A DNA stretch of 45,946 nt from an uncultured Synechococcaceae cyanobacterium (GTDB lineage: Bacteria; Cyanobacteriota; Cyanobacteriia; PCC-6307; Cyanobiaceae). Below, in pieces: positions 30,890-42,080 of this stretch. Both the position numbers and the translations under genes were made by a program. How positions within the stretch are numbered: the first letter of the stretch is position 1; the number at the start of each line of letters is the position of its first letter. Location: NCBI GenBank assembly GCA_902573335.1, contig CACGJI010000002.1, positions 1 to 45,946 on the forward strand, in the 5' to 3' direction. The notes beneath the pieces are model-generated. The model was not told the DNA's origin. It ran no database searches and saw only the letters and a list, made by a program, of their open reading frames with translations.

Positions 30890-31467
30890 GGATGAAAAAT
30901 TTATATTTAGCGAGTAAGAATAAAGGTAAAATTGAAGAATATAAGAAATTGCTGGCTGGAGTTAATTTTAAATTATTACTCCAGCCAGAATCATTAGAAG
31001 TTGAAGAAGATGGACTGACATTTAGAGATAATGCAATTAAAAAAGCGAGTGAAGTTTCGAGAAAAACAAATAATTTCTCAATAGCAGATGATTCAGGAAT
31101 TTGTATTGAAGCACTAGATGGTAAGCCTGGCATTTACTCATCTAGATATGCAGAAAATGATCAGAAGAGAATTGAACGAGTTTTAAAAGAACTTGATGGA
31201 GTTAAAAATAGAAGTGCTTTCTTTATTGCCAATATTTGTGTTTGTTCCCCAAATGGTGAAGTGATTATTGAATCTGAGGCCAAATGTCATGGCAATATTA
31301 TTTTAACCCCGAGAGGAAAAGGTGGTTTTGGGTATGACCCAATTTTTGAGGAGAGTTCTACCAGATTAACTTTTGCAGAAATGAATAATGATATTAAAGA
31401 CTCTTGTAGTCATAGAGGTAAGGCATTAAAAAAAATTATTCCAGATTTAATTGAAATTTTTTCTTAA
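30853..31467 (+). CDS. rdgB: XTP/dITP pyrophosphatase (HAM1/RdgB); true start likely the internal Met at ~30892
   Basis: LASKNKGKIEEYK, ADDSGICIEALDGKPGIYSSRYA, GFGYDPIF. N-terminal 13 residues of the ORF overlap the upstream gene. Confidence 0.93.
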   Translation: MGSSIYKFCRKIRMKNLYLASKNKGKIEEYKKLLAGVNFKLLLQPESLEVEEDGLTFRDNAIKKASEVSRKTNNFSIADDSGICIEALDGKPGIYSSRYAENDQKRIERVLKELDGVKNRSAFFIANICVCSPNGEVIIESEAKCHGNIILTPRGKGGFGYDPIFEESSTRLTFAEMNNDIKDSCSHRGKALKKIIPDLIEIFS

Positions 31468-31469
31468 AT

Positions 31470-32987
31470 TCAATTAACCCAAGATCCATGCAGGCCATGA
31501 GGAATTGAAATGGGTAATTCATAAACAGCTAATTCTTTTAAGTCTTTTGAGTCTAATATCACTAAATCGCTTCCTCTTCTTTCTCCATTCCATAGAATTA
31601 TAAATAAAAATCCCTCATCTTCTTTTGAAGAGTTTTCTAATGGAACCATAATTGGTTCACTTACGAATCCGCTTGGACCTGCTGACCAAGAAATCTCTTC
31701 TTTAGAAGTTAAATTTATTTTTTTTATTGCTTGCAGTGGAGCGTTACCAAGCTTTTGAGATGTGCTTGCCATCCAACTAAAAGTTGCTGTTAATCCTAAA
31801 AACTTAGGATTAACAATAGCAAATTCACAACATTGTTCACTTAAAGTTTCAAGTTCACTAGTTTTTTTCTTTAGATCGATAATTGATCTTTTTAGTTTTC
31901 CTTCTGGATATTTATCAAAATCAATATCCCTAAAATTCTCGTCTGGACCAACTGATGGGAAATCATCATAAAAAATACTATCTAAAATGATTTTGGAATC
32001 TTTTTCAAATGCATTTACATGATGAAAAACGAATCCTTCTGGAGCATCTATTGTTAATGGTGGCTGACCTCTAAATAATCCACTTTCTCTGGGGATGATA
32101 AAAAACTTTGCCTTTTTATTTGGGTTTGACTTTAGACATTGTGCTGCTCCTCTTTGACCTATTACAAATGGAAGAGGATTGAAATCAATAGCATTCTGTA
32201 AAAATATTGCCCAATTAGTTGTAATTGCGAAATCATGAAGGAATGCAAAGCCATTAAATGTATCTTTTCTGTCAAAAATGAGCTCTCCAGAATTTGTACC
32301 AGCATTATTAAATTCCATTAATCTAATGGTACTTTTTGGTCCGGTTTGTACTCCAAACGTGACTAAAAGTTCTGAAGATGCATTTGAGTTTAGGTCTGTT
32401 TTTGGATGGGCACTGAATGCTTCGTTAGGCTTGAGTACCCCTTTTAATGTTGTTAAACCTATAGTGTCAAGGCTATCAGGATCCATTGCATGTGGACCGG
32501 CTGCCTCCCATAATGCGAGAATTTCATCTCCTAATCTAACGACATGAGTATTAGCTATATTCTTAAATTTTAGATCTAATGCATTATTTAAAATTCCTCC
32601 ATTTTTTTGTGTCCCAAAAACACCTCTATAAACAAATTTATTTATTTTTTCCTCTTCCAAATAGCCTTTAGTTTTAACAAATCTATTTGTTAAGAACGGC
32701 TGACCATTTTCGAACTTTATGGATGTGATCATTCCATCACCGTCAAATGGATGATGAACCCATTGTCCACCTCTTTCTAATATTCCTGGTCCATTTCTTA
32801 ATAATGTTCCATTTAAATTTTTAATATTATTACCTTTGCTAATTTTTAGAGGATCCTTAGTTAGCTCCTTTTCTACATTTTGATACGCACTTGACCAATC
32901 TTCTTTATTAAAACTTTTAATTTTATTAATTTTTTTATCTTGTAAATTAGTCATAACAAAATAGTTACTATTATCTATCTTCGCCAA
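31470..32987 (-). CDS. Carotenoid cleavage dioxygenase (RPE65 family)
   Basis: LRNGPGILERGGQWVHHPFDGDGMI, FLHDFAITTNW, FVFHHVNAFE, PHGLHGSWV metal-ligand His motifs. Confidence 0.92.
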   Translation of the reverse strand: MAKIDNSNYFVMTNLQDKKINKIKSFNKEDWSSAYQNVEKELTKDPLKISKGNNIKNLNGTLLRNGPGILERGGQWVHHPFDGDGMITSIKFENGQPFLTNRFVKTKGYLEEEKINKFVYRGVFGTQKNGGILNNALDLKFKNIANTHVVRLGDEILALWEAAGPHAMDPDSLDTIGLTTLKGVLKPNEAFSAHPKTDLNSNASSELLVTFGVQTGPKSTIRLMEFNNAGTNSGELIFDRKDTFNGFAFLHDFAITTNWAIFLQNAIDFNPLPFVIGQRGAAQCLKSNPNKKAKFFIIPRESGLFRGQPPLTIDAPEGFVFHHVNAFEKDSKIILDSIFYDDFPSVGPDENFRDIDFDKYPEGKLKRSIIDLKKKTSELETLSEQCCEFAIVNPKFLGLTATFSWMASTSQKLGNAPLQAIKKINLTSKEEISWSAGPSGFVSEPIMVPLENSSKEDEGFLFIILWNGERRGSDLVILDSKDLKELAVYELPISIPHGLHGSWVN

Positions 32988-33027
32988 AAATCAACTGAAT
33001 TGTGGCTGATTCTAAAAAATTCCTATT

Positions 33028-33633
33028 TTATTGATTTTCTAGCATTCCTTTACTGCTTGGAATTGAATCAGATCTTCTTAGGTCTATTTCGGTAGCCATT
33101 CTCATCGCTCGTGAAAAAGCTTTAAAGCAAGCCTCAACTATGTGATGTGAATTACTACCTCTTATTTGGTTAATATGCAGAGTAATACCGCTGTTATTTA
33201 CAAATGCAATAAAAAACTCTTTTACTAGTTCAGTATCATAATTTCCTATTTTGGGAGCTTTTAATTGAAGATCATAAGATAGATGTGGTCTACCAGAACA
33301 GTCTAAAGTAACTTGAACTAATGCTTCATCTAATGGGGCAAAGAAATGTCCAAATCTGTTTATTCCTTTTCTTTCTCCCAAGGCTTTTGAAAATGCTTTG
33401 CCTAATGCGATTCCTACATCTTCATTTGTATGATGATCATCAATATGGGTATCTCCAATTGCTTTTATTTTTAAATCGAATAAACCATGACTGGATATTT
33501 GATGAAGCATATGATCTAAGAATGGTATGCCGGTTTCAATCACGGAAATCCCATTTCCATCTAAGTTTACAAATACAGAAATATCTGTTTCATTCGTTTT
33601 TCTTTTTATTTCAGATTGCCTTAGAGATAACAT
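33028..33633 (-). CDS. hisB: Imidazoleglycerol-phosphate dehydratase
   Basis: [46 protein letters not shown]. Confidence 0.97.
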   Translation of the reverse strand: MLSLRQSEIKRKTNETDISVFVNLDGNGISVIETGIPFLDHMLHQISSHGLFDLKIKAIGDTHIDDHHTNEDVGIALGKAFSKALGERKGINRFGHFFAPLDEALVQVTLDCSGRPHLSYDLQLKAPKIGNYDTELVKEFFIAFVNNSGITLHINQIRGSNSHHIVEACFKAFSRAMRMATEIDLRRSDSIPSSKGMLENQ

Positions 33634-33654
33634 TTTTATGCAAAAAAACTTAGT

Positions 33655-34437
33655 TTACATTCCATTAATGCAGTAACCTGCATCAACATAAATTGTTTGG
33701 CCTGAAATGCCGCTAGAGAGATCACTTAATAAAAAAGCAGCAGTATTGCCTACTTCTGTTTGAGTGACTGTTCTGCGTAAAGGAGCCTTTTCTTCAACAT
33801 TGTGAATCATATCTAAAATGCCACCTATAGCAGAACTAGCAAGTGTTCTTATAGGCCCAGCACTTATTGCATTAACTCTGACTTGCTTTTCGGGCCCAAG
33901 TTCTGCAGAAAGATATCTTACTGAAGCTTCTAAAGCTGCTTTTGCAACTCCCATCACGTTGTAGTTAGGAATAGCCCTCTCTGATCCTAAATAAGTCAGT
34001 GATACAACGCCAGCACCATCACTAAAAAGTGGCTTTGCTGCTTTGCATAAAGGTGCTAATGAATAGGCACTTATATTAAGAGCCCTATCAAAACCCTCTG
34101 AAGTGGTAGCACTATAATCTCCAATCAATTCGTCGCGTCCTGCAAATGCTAAGCAGTGAACTAATCCATCAATTTGCCCCCAATTGTTTTTTATATTTTT
34201 AAAGATCTCTTCAATTTGAGCTGGATTTTGAACATCAAGAGGCAAAAATAACGATGGGTTTAACGGTTCAGTTAGTTCTCTAACTTTAGATTCGAATCTT
34301 CCCTTATCATCAGGCAAATATGTGATTCCAAGTTCTGCGCCAGCTTTTGACAGTTGTTGAGCAATACCCCATGCTATTGAACGATTATTGGCAATTCCTG
34401 TAACAAGAATTTTTTTGCCAGTTAGATTTAGAAGCAT
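33655..34437 (-). CDS. fabI: Enoyl-[acyl-carrier-protein] reductase (NADH)
   Basis: VTGIANNRSIAWGIA, LTYLGSERAIPNYNVMGVAKAALE, RVNAISAGPIRTLA. Confidence 0.97.
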   Translation of the reverse strand: MLLNLTGKKILVTGIANNRSIAWGIAQQLSKAGAELGITYLPDDKGRFESKVRELTEPLNPSLFLPLDVQNPAQIEEIFKNIKNNWGQIDGLVHCLAFAGRDELIGDYSATTSEGFDRALNISAYSLAPLCKAAKPLFSDGAGVVSLTYLGSERAIPNYNVMGVAKAALEASVRYLSAELGPEKQVRVNAISAGPIRTLASSAIGGILDMIHNVEEKAPLRRTVTQTEVGNTAAFLLSDLSSGISGQTIYVDAGYCINGM

Positions 34438-34536
34438 TTTGTTTATTATTTCTATTATTCTCCTATATAAAAGTACCTATCTTTACGGATTACTGCAAAA
34501 TATACAATAATTTTCAAATATTAAAGAATTTTTAAC

Positions 34537-35136
34537 TTGAACATGGTCAGAACAAATTCTATGGTTTTGGAATTAGGTTTTCAATTACCTAATTTCCAAA
34601 TGCTAAATGCTAATTCTTCAAAAAATGAATATTTTAATTCTCATAATCTAGATAATCGGCATTTACTTTTAATGTTTATTTGTGCCCATTGCCCATTTGT
34701 TAAATATATTGAGAATCAAATTTTCACCTTAAGTAAAGAAATTGAAAATACAGTTCAAACAGTTGCAATCTCTAGTAATGATATTGTCACTCATCCTTCA
34801 GATTCTCCTAAAAATTTGAAATTACAAGCACAATCACAGGGATGGAGTTTTCCTTATCTTTATGATGGAAATCAAAATTTTGCTAAGGAATTAAAAGCGG
34901 CTTGCACCCCAGATTTTTATCTTTTTTCAAATGAAGGGGATGGTGCTTTTTTATTGTTTTATCATGGCCAATTAGACGATAGTAGACCAGGTAATAATAT
35001 CCCTCTGTCTGGAAAAGATTTGCGCTCTGCTGTAAAAGATTTGAATCAAGATAATTCTTATCCTTCAAATCAGATACCCTCTTTAGGTTGCAATATTAAA
35101 TGGACTCCCGGTAAAGAACCAAGTTGGTTTAAATGA
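34537..35136 (+). CDS. Thioredoxin-like fold protein (AhpC/TlpA-like)
   Basis: LLLMFICAHCPFVKYIE (CxxC), ACTPDFYLFSNEG; start uncertain. Confidence 0.85.
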   Translation: MNMVRTNSMVLELGFQLPNFQMLNANSSKNEYFNSHNLDNRHLLLMFICAHCPFVKYIENQIFTLSKEIENTVQTVAISSNDIVTHPSDSPKNLKLQAQSQGWSFPYLYDGNQNFAKELKAACTPDFYLFSNEGDGAFLLFYHGQLDDSRPGNNIPLSGKDLRSAVKDLNQDNSYPSNQIPSLGCNIKWTPGKEPSWFK

Positions 35137-35188
35137 ATTAAAATTTTTTTTACCCAAAGAAATATGGTTTAGGGTTAATATATTCACT

Positions 35189-36394
35189 ATGCAGATACCT
35201 CCATTTACTTTAAATAGGCAGTACCAAGAAATTGGCTCAGAAATCGAGAGTGAAGTTTCTAAAATTTTAAAAGGTGGTCAGTATATTGGAGGACAAGAAA
35301 TTACCAAATTTGAGGAGAGTTTTTCCAATCTGATTGGTGTTGAAAATACTATTGGATGTAATAGTGGAACTGATGCTTTAGTATTAGCTTTGCGCGCATT
35401 AGATATTGGTGTGGGTGATGAAGTTATTACTTCATCTTTTAGCTTTTTTGCGACTGCAGAGGCTATTAGTATAGTTGGTGCTAATCCTATTTTGGTAGAT
35501 ATAGATCCAGAAACTTATCTCATTAATACTGAACTAATAGAACAAGAAATAAATTCTAATACCAAGGCAATTATGCCAGTTCACCTATTTGGGAATGCAG
35601 TGAATATGACCTTAATAAAATCTTTGGCCAACAAATATGACTTAAAAGTAATCGAAGATTGTGCTCAGGCAACATGCACAATGTGGAAAAATTCCAAAGT
35701 TGGTAGTATCGGAGATATAGGTTGTTTTAGCTTTTTCCCTACTAAAAATTTAGGAGCTGCTGGAGATGGTGGAGCAGTAACAACTTCAGATCAGAAGATT
35801 GCCAAAAAAATTAGAGAACTGGCTGTTCATGGCAGCCCAATAAGATATCACCATACCCAAATTGGATATAACAGCAGACTTGATACCATTCAAGCTGCCA
35901 TATTAAACATTAAAATTAAATATATTTCTAAGTGGATTAATAATCGCCAAAAAATTGCTAAAAATTACCTTGATTTATTAGAAAAAAATCCATTTATTAG
36001 TTTTCCAAAAATTAGCTCTGATTCAATTTCCCATTCTTGGAATCAATTTGTCATCAAATTAAGAAACGATAAATATTTTTTAAATAAAGATTTTTTAAAT
36101 TTGTTTGATACTGACTGCAAAAAATACTATTCCTTAAGGAATTTAGTAAAACAACAACTTTTTGAAAAAGGTATTAATTCAATTATTTATTATCCAATTC
36201 CAATACACGCACAAATAGCTTACAAAAATAAAAATTTTTCTAGAACAAAACTTATAAATACAGAGAGAATTTGTACAGAAGTTCTAAGTCTTCCAATGTT
36301 TCCTGAAATTTCTTATGAAGAGCAAGTTTATGTAGCAGAAAATTTAAATAAAGTTTTAAAGAGCTGTATAGAGGAAATTCAAATTTCAGCATAA
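35189..36394 (+). CDS. DegT/DnrJ/EryC1/StrS-family PLP aminotransferase
   Basis: GTDALVLALRAL, VIEDCAQATCTMWKNSKVGSIGDIGCFSFFPTKNLGAAGDGGAV, YPIPIHAQ. Confidence 0.93.
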   Translation: MQIPPFTLNRQYQEIGSEIESEVSKILKGGQYIGGQEITKFEESFSNLIGVENTIGCNSGTDALVLALRALDIGVGDEVITSSFSFFATAEAISIVGANPILVDIDPETYLINTELIEQEINSNTKAIMPVHLFGNAVNMTLIKSLANKYDLKVIEDCAQATCTMWKNSKVGSIGDIGCFSFFPTKNLGAAGDGGAVTTSDQKIAKKIRELAVHGSPIRYHHTQIGYNSRLDTIQAAILNIKIKYISKWINNRQKIAKNYLDLLEKNPFISFPKISSDSISHSWNQFVIKLRNDKYFLNKDFLNLFDTDCKKYYSLRNLVKQQLFEKGINSIIYYPIPIHAQIAYKNKNFSRTKLINTERICTEVLSLPMFPEISYEEQVYVAENLNKVLKSCIEEIQISA

Positions 36395-37815
36395 AGTGAT
36401 TTAAATAATCTTTGTTGTATGTTGTGATTGACAATAGGGCTTGAATAATTATTTTTTTCTAAATTAGATATCTCCCCATTTAATAATTCTGAATTTGACA
36501 CTTTAGATAATTCAGGAATCCAATATTTTATATATTCGCAAAAAGGATCAAATTTTTTTGCTTGGGTATATGGATTAAAAATTCTAAGTGGTTTTGGATC
36601 CATACCGCTACTGGCGCTCCACTGCCATCCCCCATTATTTGAAGCTAAGTCTCCATCAACCAACGTCTCCATAAATTTTTTCTCGCCCATTTGCCAACTG
36701 CATATAAGATCTTTTACCAGAAATGATGCGACTATCATCCTACATCTGTTATGCATCCAGCCAGTACTATTTAGTTGTCGCATTGCAGCATCAACTATAG
36801 GTACGCCGGTCTCTCCGTTGCTCCAATGTTGAAACAATTCATTATTGTTTTGCCATGGAAAGTGATCCCATTTTTTTCTATATGGACCTTTCTCTAGCTC
36901 TGGGAAATGGAATAAGCAATGTTGATAAAATTCACGCCAAACAAGTTCTTTTTGCCAAGTTTCAATTGATAGGTAATTTTCTTGATTTGCAAAATCTGAA
37001 TTTAAATTTAATGTTTCGTTCCAAACTTTTCTAATGCTGATGGTGCCGAATCTGAGAGATGCACTTAGAAATGATGTCCCATTATGGGAGGGAAAATCTC
37101 TTGCAGAATGATAAGAATATATTTTTTTTTCGTTAATGAATTTTTCTAATAATGTTTCTGCAACGCTCTCCCCAGGTCTACATGGACAAATATTCGAACC
37201 AGGAAATTTGATATTTTTGATAAATTTCTCTAGAACCGAATCAGATGAATTTATTGTCTTATTTTCTTTGAGTTTATTATCTATATCTTTAAACTGGAAA
37301 ACAATTTTTTCTAGGTCATATGAACCTAATAATTTCATTTTTGATTTAAGGTTTTTATAAAAAGGTCCATAAACTGAATAAGGATTGTTATTCCCTGAAA
37401 ATATTTTTAAAGGTTCTACTAATAAGTGATCCCAAGTTTCAATAACTTGAATATTTTGTTCTTTTAAATTTTTTTTTATTTGTAAATCACGATTAATCTC
37501 ATAAGGTTCAATTGATCTATTCCAAAAAACAAATTTAGCATCTATTTTCTTTGCTAATTGAGGAATTATTAATACCGGATCTCCCTCTTCCATAACTAAT
37601 CTACTACCCATTTTTTTCCAATTATTTCCTAATTCTTGAAGTGAATTTCCTAGAAACCAAGCTCTTGAAATAGCATTGAAATCGTGTGAGTAATTTTTAT
37701 CAAATATATAAGTTGAAGTAATAGCATTTGATAATGAAAATGCTTTGATTAAAGCCTGATTATCAAATATTCTTAAATCCTTTCTATGCCAAAAAAGTAT
37801 TCTAGGTTTACTCAT
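36379..37815 (-). CDS. phrB: Deoxyribodipyrimidine photolyase/cryptochrome family
   Basis: LFWHRKDLRIFDNQAL, WQKELVWREFYQHCLFHFP, GWMHNRCRMIVASFLVKDL, DGDLASNNGGWQWSASSG. Confidence 0.95.
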   Translation of the reverse strand: MSKPRILFWHRKDLRIFDNQALIKAFSLSNAITSTYIFDKNYSHDFNAISRAWFLGNSLQELGNNWKKMGSRLVMEEGDPVLIIPQLAKKIDAKFVFWNRSIEPYEINRDLQIKKNLKEQNIQVIETWDHLLVEPLKIFSGNNNPYSVYGPFYKNLKSKMKLLGSYDLEKIVFQFKDIDNKLKENKTINSSDSVLEKFIKNIKFPGSNICPCRPGESVAETLLEKFINEKKIYSYHSARDFPSHNGTSFLSASLRFGTISIRKVWNETLNLNSDFANQENYLSIETWQKELVWREFYQHCLFHFPELEKGPYRKKWDHFPWQNNNELFQHWSNGETGVPIVDAAMRQLNSTGWMHNRCRMIVASFLVKDLICSWQMGEKKFMETLVDGDLASNNGGWQWSASSGMDPKPLRIFNPYTQAKKFDPFCEYIKYWIPELSKVSNSELLNGEISNLEKNNYSSPIVNHNIQQRLFKSLYAEI

Positions 37816-38375
37816 AATTTATCTAAAAATTGTTTAGCTCTAAACCAAGCCGTCACGGTTTTTGCGTCAAGAATTTCATCCCCACTAGAAATAAGATTAT
37901 CTAGTTCTTCAGGATCTAAAATTAATACTTCTATATCTTCATCTAAATCTCCTTTAACCTCGGAATTGAGTTTGTTTAAATCACGAGCTAAAAATAAATA
38001 AATTTCTTCATCTGCATAACCTGGAGCAGGGACAAGAGTTCCTAGTTCATCCCATTTGTTTGCACTGAATCCAGTCTCTTCTTGTATTTCTCTTTGAATT
38101 GAATTAATAGGTGTTTCACCTATTTCTAATGTACCTGCTGGAAATTCTAATAAATACCTTGAAACAGCAAATCTATATTGCCGAAGAATGATAACTTTAT
38201 TGTCTTTTGTAATAGGTACGGCTAATGCTGCCCCAGGATGCTTAATGTATCCATATTCACCTTCATGTCCATTTGGAAGCTCAATTCTATTTATTTCGAA
38301 ACTAAATTTTTTTGACTTTAACTCAGATATTTTTTCTTTAAAAATGGATCTTTTTATAAAGTTTTTGTTGCCCAT
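37812..38375 (-). CDS. NUDIX hydrolase (ADP-ribose pyrophosphatase-like)
   Basis: Nudix box PAGTLEIGETPINSIQREIQEETGF. Confidence 0.92.
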   Translation of the reverse strand: MGNKNFIKRSIFKEKISELKSKKFSFEINRIELPNGHEGEYGYIKHPGAALAVPITKDNKVIILRQYRFAVSRYLLEFPAGTLEIGETPINSIQREIQEETGFSANKWDELGTLVPAPGYADEEIYLFLARDLNKLNSEVKGDLDEDIEVLILDPEELDNLISSGDEILDAKTVTAWFRAKQFLDKL

Positions 38376-38426
38376 GATTTTTAAATAAAAACAGCCTAAC
38401 AGTTATTTTTTGGTTTTGTAAATCAT

Positions 38427-39002
38427 TTATATAGACCATTTGGGGACATCAAACTTTGTGATTTTTTGGCTTCTACTTAAGATTTCAGATAGTGGTGTAA
38501 TAACGAAATTCCGATTCATGAATCTAGGGTGAGGTAATGTTAATTCCTCGTCAACCGTATGAAAATCTTCCCACCAAAGAATATCTAAATCGAGACATCT
38601 TGATAGCCATTTCTTACCCTTTGGCGTCTGTTCTCGTCCGAAAAATCTCTCTAACTTTTTTAGCTCTTTTAAAAGTAATTTCGCTTTTTTATTTGATGGT
38701 TTAGGAAAAGAATTACTTTTTATAAGTAAGAGAGTATTTAAGTAATTTGGCTGCTCATTTTCAACACCATGGGGTAATGTCTCATAAATTGAAGACCAAA
38801 AAAAGTTTGCATGAAATTTGCTGTTCTCTTCTTTTTTTTTGTTGAAACTATCTCCCCACTCATTTATTATTCCCTCTATTTTTGGTTTGCAAATTAATAG
38901 TGACTCAAGAGGGCTTCCGAATTTACTATCAATATTTGCTCCGAGGGATATACATAGTCCATTTTTGATATTAAGATTTGATAATTCCACTACAAAAAAC
39001 AA
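38427..39002 (-). CDS. folK: 2-amino-4-hydroxy-6-hydroxymethyldihydropteridine pyrophosphokinase
   Basis: [58 protein letters not shown]. Confidence 0.92.
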   Translation of the reverse strand: MFFVVELSNLNIKNGLCISLGANIDSKFGSPLESLLICKPKIEGIINEWGDSFNKKKEENSKFHANFFWSSIYETLPHGVENEQPNYLNTLLLIKSNSFPKPSNKKAKLLLKELKKLERFFGREQTPKGKKWLSRCLDLDILWWEDFHTVDEELTLPHPRFMNRNFVITPLSEILSRSQKITKFDVPKWSI

Positions 39003-39038
39003 AGTTATTGGATAAATTCTATATCAGGCATTTTTAAA

Positions 39039-41222
39039 GTGATTTTGAACCCCGAGTTAAAAGAAAAAGGAGAAATAAAAGATTTAATGAACTCAAAGGA
39101 TTCTTTTAGAGCTTTTCCTTTGGCGGCAATTACGGGTCATAGCTTATTGAAATTATCTTTGCTTTTGGCAGCAGTTGATCCGAGTTTAGGAGGAGTGATT
39201 ATCGCTGGCGGAAGAGGTACTGGTAAGTCAGTATTAGCAAGGGGTTTGCATACTTTACTCCCTCCTTTAGAAGTATTAGATAATGAATCAATACTGGAAA
39301 CACTATCTAAGAGAAATAGTAATACTTCATTAAGACCTATTGGTAGGAACCTAGATCCAGATAAACCAGGGGAATGGGATATTAGTACTAATAAATTGTT
39401 AGAGGAGGCAATTGGAAGTGATTATTTGAATCAAATTGATGAAATTCCCAAAAAAGTAAAAGAGGCACCATTTATTCAAGTTCCCATTGGTATAACTGAA
39501 GATAGACTTGTTGGATCAATTGATGTCGCTGCCTCATTAAGTACGGGAGAACAAGTGTTTCAGCCTGGAATTTTAGCAGAAGCTCATAGAGGTGTTCTTT
39601 ATGTAGACGATATAAATTTATTGGATGATGGAATTGTAAATTTAATTCTTGAAGCTATAGGAAGAGAGCAAAATAATATTGAAAGAGATGGTTTGAGCCT
39701 CTCTCATCCTTGTAAGTCCCTTTTAATAGCAACTTATAATCCTGAAGAGGGTGCTTTGAGAGATCATGTTCTAGATCGTTTTGCAATTGTGCTTTCTGCA
39801 GATCAATCTATTGATAATTCTCAAAGGGTAGAAATTACAAAATCTGTTTTATCACACGCGGAAAATAATATTAAATTTTCAGAAAAATGGTCCGAAGAAT
39901 CTGAGAATTTATCTACTCAGTTAATTTTGGCAAGGCAATGGTTAAAGGATGTGAAGATAACAAAAGAGCAAATAACGTACTTAGTTAATGAAGCTCTAAG
40001 AGGTGGGGTGGAAGGGCATAGATCAGAATTATTTGCAGTAAAAGTAGCTAAGGCGAATGCAGCTCTTCGAGGCGATGAGAATGTAAATTCTGAGGATCTG
40101 AAAGTCGCAGTGAGATTAGTTATTCTTCCACGAGCAATGCAAATACCACCGGAAGATGATGATATTCAACCCCCACCTCCAGAGGATCAGAGCCCGCCAC
40201 CCCCACCTCAATCAAACAATGATGAATCTGAACCTGAGGCTAATGATAATGATGATAATCAAGAGCAAGAACAAGAACAAGAAGAGGATAATTATGATGG
40301 AGAAGATGAATCTACTCCTGAAATACCTGAAGAATTTATATTAGATCCCGAGGCATGTATGGTTGATCCTGATTTATTACTTTTTTCATCAGCTAAAGCA
40401 AAAGCTGGAAATAGTGGAAGTAGATCAGTGATATTTAGTGATAGTAGAGGAAGATATGTTAAACCTATAATTCCAAGAGGTAAATTAAAAAGAATTGCGG
40501 TAGATGCAACTCTGCGAGCTGCAGCTCCTTATCAAAAATCAAGGAGGTTGAGGAATCCTAATAAATCAATAGTTATTGAAGAAAACGATTTTAGGGCAAA
40601 GCTTCTTCAAAAAAAGGCGGGTGCTTTAGTTATTTTTTTGGTGGATGCGAGTGGCTCTATGGCTCTAAATAGAATGCAAAGTGCAAAAGGCGCAGTAATA
40701 AGACTTTTGACAGAGGCATATGAGAATAGAGATGAAGTAGCTCTTATTCCCTTTAGAGGTAACCAAGCCGAAGTCCTTTTACCTCCTACAAGATCAATAA
40801 CTGCAGCTAAAAGAAGACTAGAAACTATGCCTTGTGGTGGTGGATCACCTTTAGCTCATGGGCTGACACAATCTGCGAAAGTAGCAAAAAATGCTCTCTC
40901 AACTGGTGATATAGGCCAAGTTATTGTTGTGGGGATCACTGATGGCCGAGGAAATGTACCATTAGGATTATCTCTAGGACAAAATGAGGTAGAGGGAAAA
41001 GATAATGAAAATGTTAATTTAAAACAGGAGGTTCTAGATATCGCTGCAAAATATCCCATGCTTGGGATAAAACTCTTAGTAATTGATACAGAAAGAAAAT
41101 TTATAGCAAGTGGATTTGGTAAAGAATTAGCAGAGGCTGCTCAAGGGAAATACGTCCAATTGCCAAAAGCTACAGATAAAGCAATCGCAGCTATGGCTTT
41201 AAATGCTATCAATGAATTCTAA
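39039..41222 (+). CDS. chlD: Magnesium chelatase subunit D
   Basis: AAA+ domain, poly-Pro/acidic linker, [21 protein letters not shown]. True start may be internal. Confidence 0.95.
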   Translation: MILNPELKEKGEIKDLMNSKDSFRAFPLAAITGHSLLKLSLLLAAVDPSLGGVIIAGGRGTGKSVLARGLHTLLPPLEVLDNESILETLSKRNSNTSLRPIGRNLDPDKPGEWDISTNKLLEEAIGSDYLNQIDEIPKKVKEAPFIQVPIGITEDRLVGSIDVAASLSTGEQVFQPGILAEAHRGVLYVDDINLLDDGIVNLILEAIGREQNNIERDGLSLSHPCKSLLIATYNPEEGALRDHVLDRFAIVLSADQSIDNSQRVEITKSVLSHAENNIKFSEKWSEESENLSTQLILARQWLKDVKITKEQITYLVNEALRGGVEGHRSELFAVKVAKANAALRGDENVNSEDLKVAVRLVILPRAMQIPPEDDDIQPPPPEDQSPPPPPQSNNDESEPEANDNDDNQEQEQEQEEDNYDGEDESTPEIPEEFILDPEACMVDPDLLLFSSAKAKAGNSGSRSVIFSDSRGRYVKPIIPRGKLKRIAVDATLRAAAPYQKSRRLRNPNKSIVIEENDFRAKLLQKKAGALVIFLVDASGSMALNRMQSAKGAVIRLLTEAYENRDEVALIPFRGNQAEVLLPPTRSITAAKRRLETMPCGGGSPLAHGLTQSAKVAKNALSTGDIGQVIVVGITDGRGNVPLGLSLGQNEVEGKDNENVNLKQEVLDIAAKYPMLGIKLLVIDTERKFIASGFGKELAEAAQGKYVQLPKATDKAIAAMALNAINEF

Positions 41223-41229
41223 ATATTTC

Positions 41230-42075
41230 TTATGGATAAATTTCGTTAAGGAATTTTGAGAGTCCAATCGTTAAATCTCTTATAGATTTAGTTAATTCTT
41301 TATCTTGTGTCAATTTTTCAAAATCATCGCTCATATCATCTATTTTGGTTGAGATAGACCTAGCAGCATTGATTGTCAATTTAATGTCATTAAGGGTTTC
41401 TTTATCATCAATAGTAGACAAAATGTTATTTAAATGATTAGCAGCAATTGTAATTTCTTTTATTAGAGGTTCAACTCTTTCTAGTTCTTGCTTCGATAAA
41501 TAAATTAATTCATCAAGATTTTCTTGTGTTCTGTCAAATTGGTCAATAGAGTTAACGACGTTTTCAATTAAGTTTTCTTGATTTGTGTCTTTTAAAAGTT
41601 GACTTATTTTATTAGTTATATTTGAAAGGCTTGATAGTTGTTTACCTGTGATAGTATCTCCCTGACAAATAATTAATTTGGTATCGCATTTTTCGGATAT
41701 AGGTTTTTCAATGTTTTTAGGAATTGTTTTATCACTAGTTTCTAAAGCAACTTGTACATCTCCTCCAAGGAAAGAATTTGTAACTACTCTTGCAAATGCT
41801 GGCCTTGGAAGAATAATTTCAGGATTATTTAAAACTATTTTTGCTTTAATTGATTCGTTCGTGAACAAGATATCTTCTATCGATCCAACTAAGATTCCTC
41901 TGTAAGAAACTGGAGATTTTTTTGATAAACCGCTTGCGTTATTGAATTCAGCAAAGAGGTACCAATTTTTTGAAGATAATCTCACTCCTCTTATCCAAAA
42001 AGAAAAAAATGTGAATATTAAAATTCCTCCTAATAAGGAAAAACCAACTATTGAATCTCGTAAGCTTCTACGCAT
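41230..42075 (-). CDS. MCE/MlaD-family substrate-binding protein of an ABC lipid transporter
   Basis: N-terminal TM, VSYRGILVGSIEDILFTNESIKAKIVL MCE domain, C-terminal helical region. Confidence 0.88.
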   Translation of the reverse strand: MRRSLRDSIVGFSLLGGILIFTFFSFWIRGVRLSSKNWYLFAEFNNASGLSKKSPVSYRGILVGSIEDILFTNESIKAKIVLNNPEIILPRPAFARVVTNSFLGGDVQVALETSDKTIPKNIEKPISEKCDTKLIICQGDTITGKQLSSLSNITNKISQLLKDTNQENLIENVVNSIDQFDRTQENLDELIYLSKQELERVEPLIKEITIAANHLNNILSTIDDKETLNDIKLTINAARSISTKIDDMSDDFEKLTQDKELTKSIRDLTIGLSKFLNEIYP

Positions 42076-42080
42076 AATTT

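Noticed and set aside
33321-33653. 110-aa plus-strand ORF
   Set aside because: Antisense to hisB; Leu/His/Phe-biased composition typical of shadow ORFs.
40156-40344. 62-aa ORF in the chlD linker
   Set aside because: Out-of-frame reading of the Pro/Asp/Glu repeat tract of chlD.
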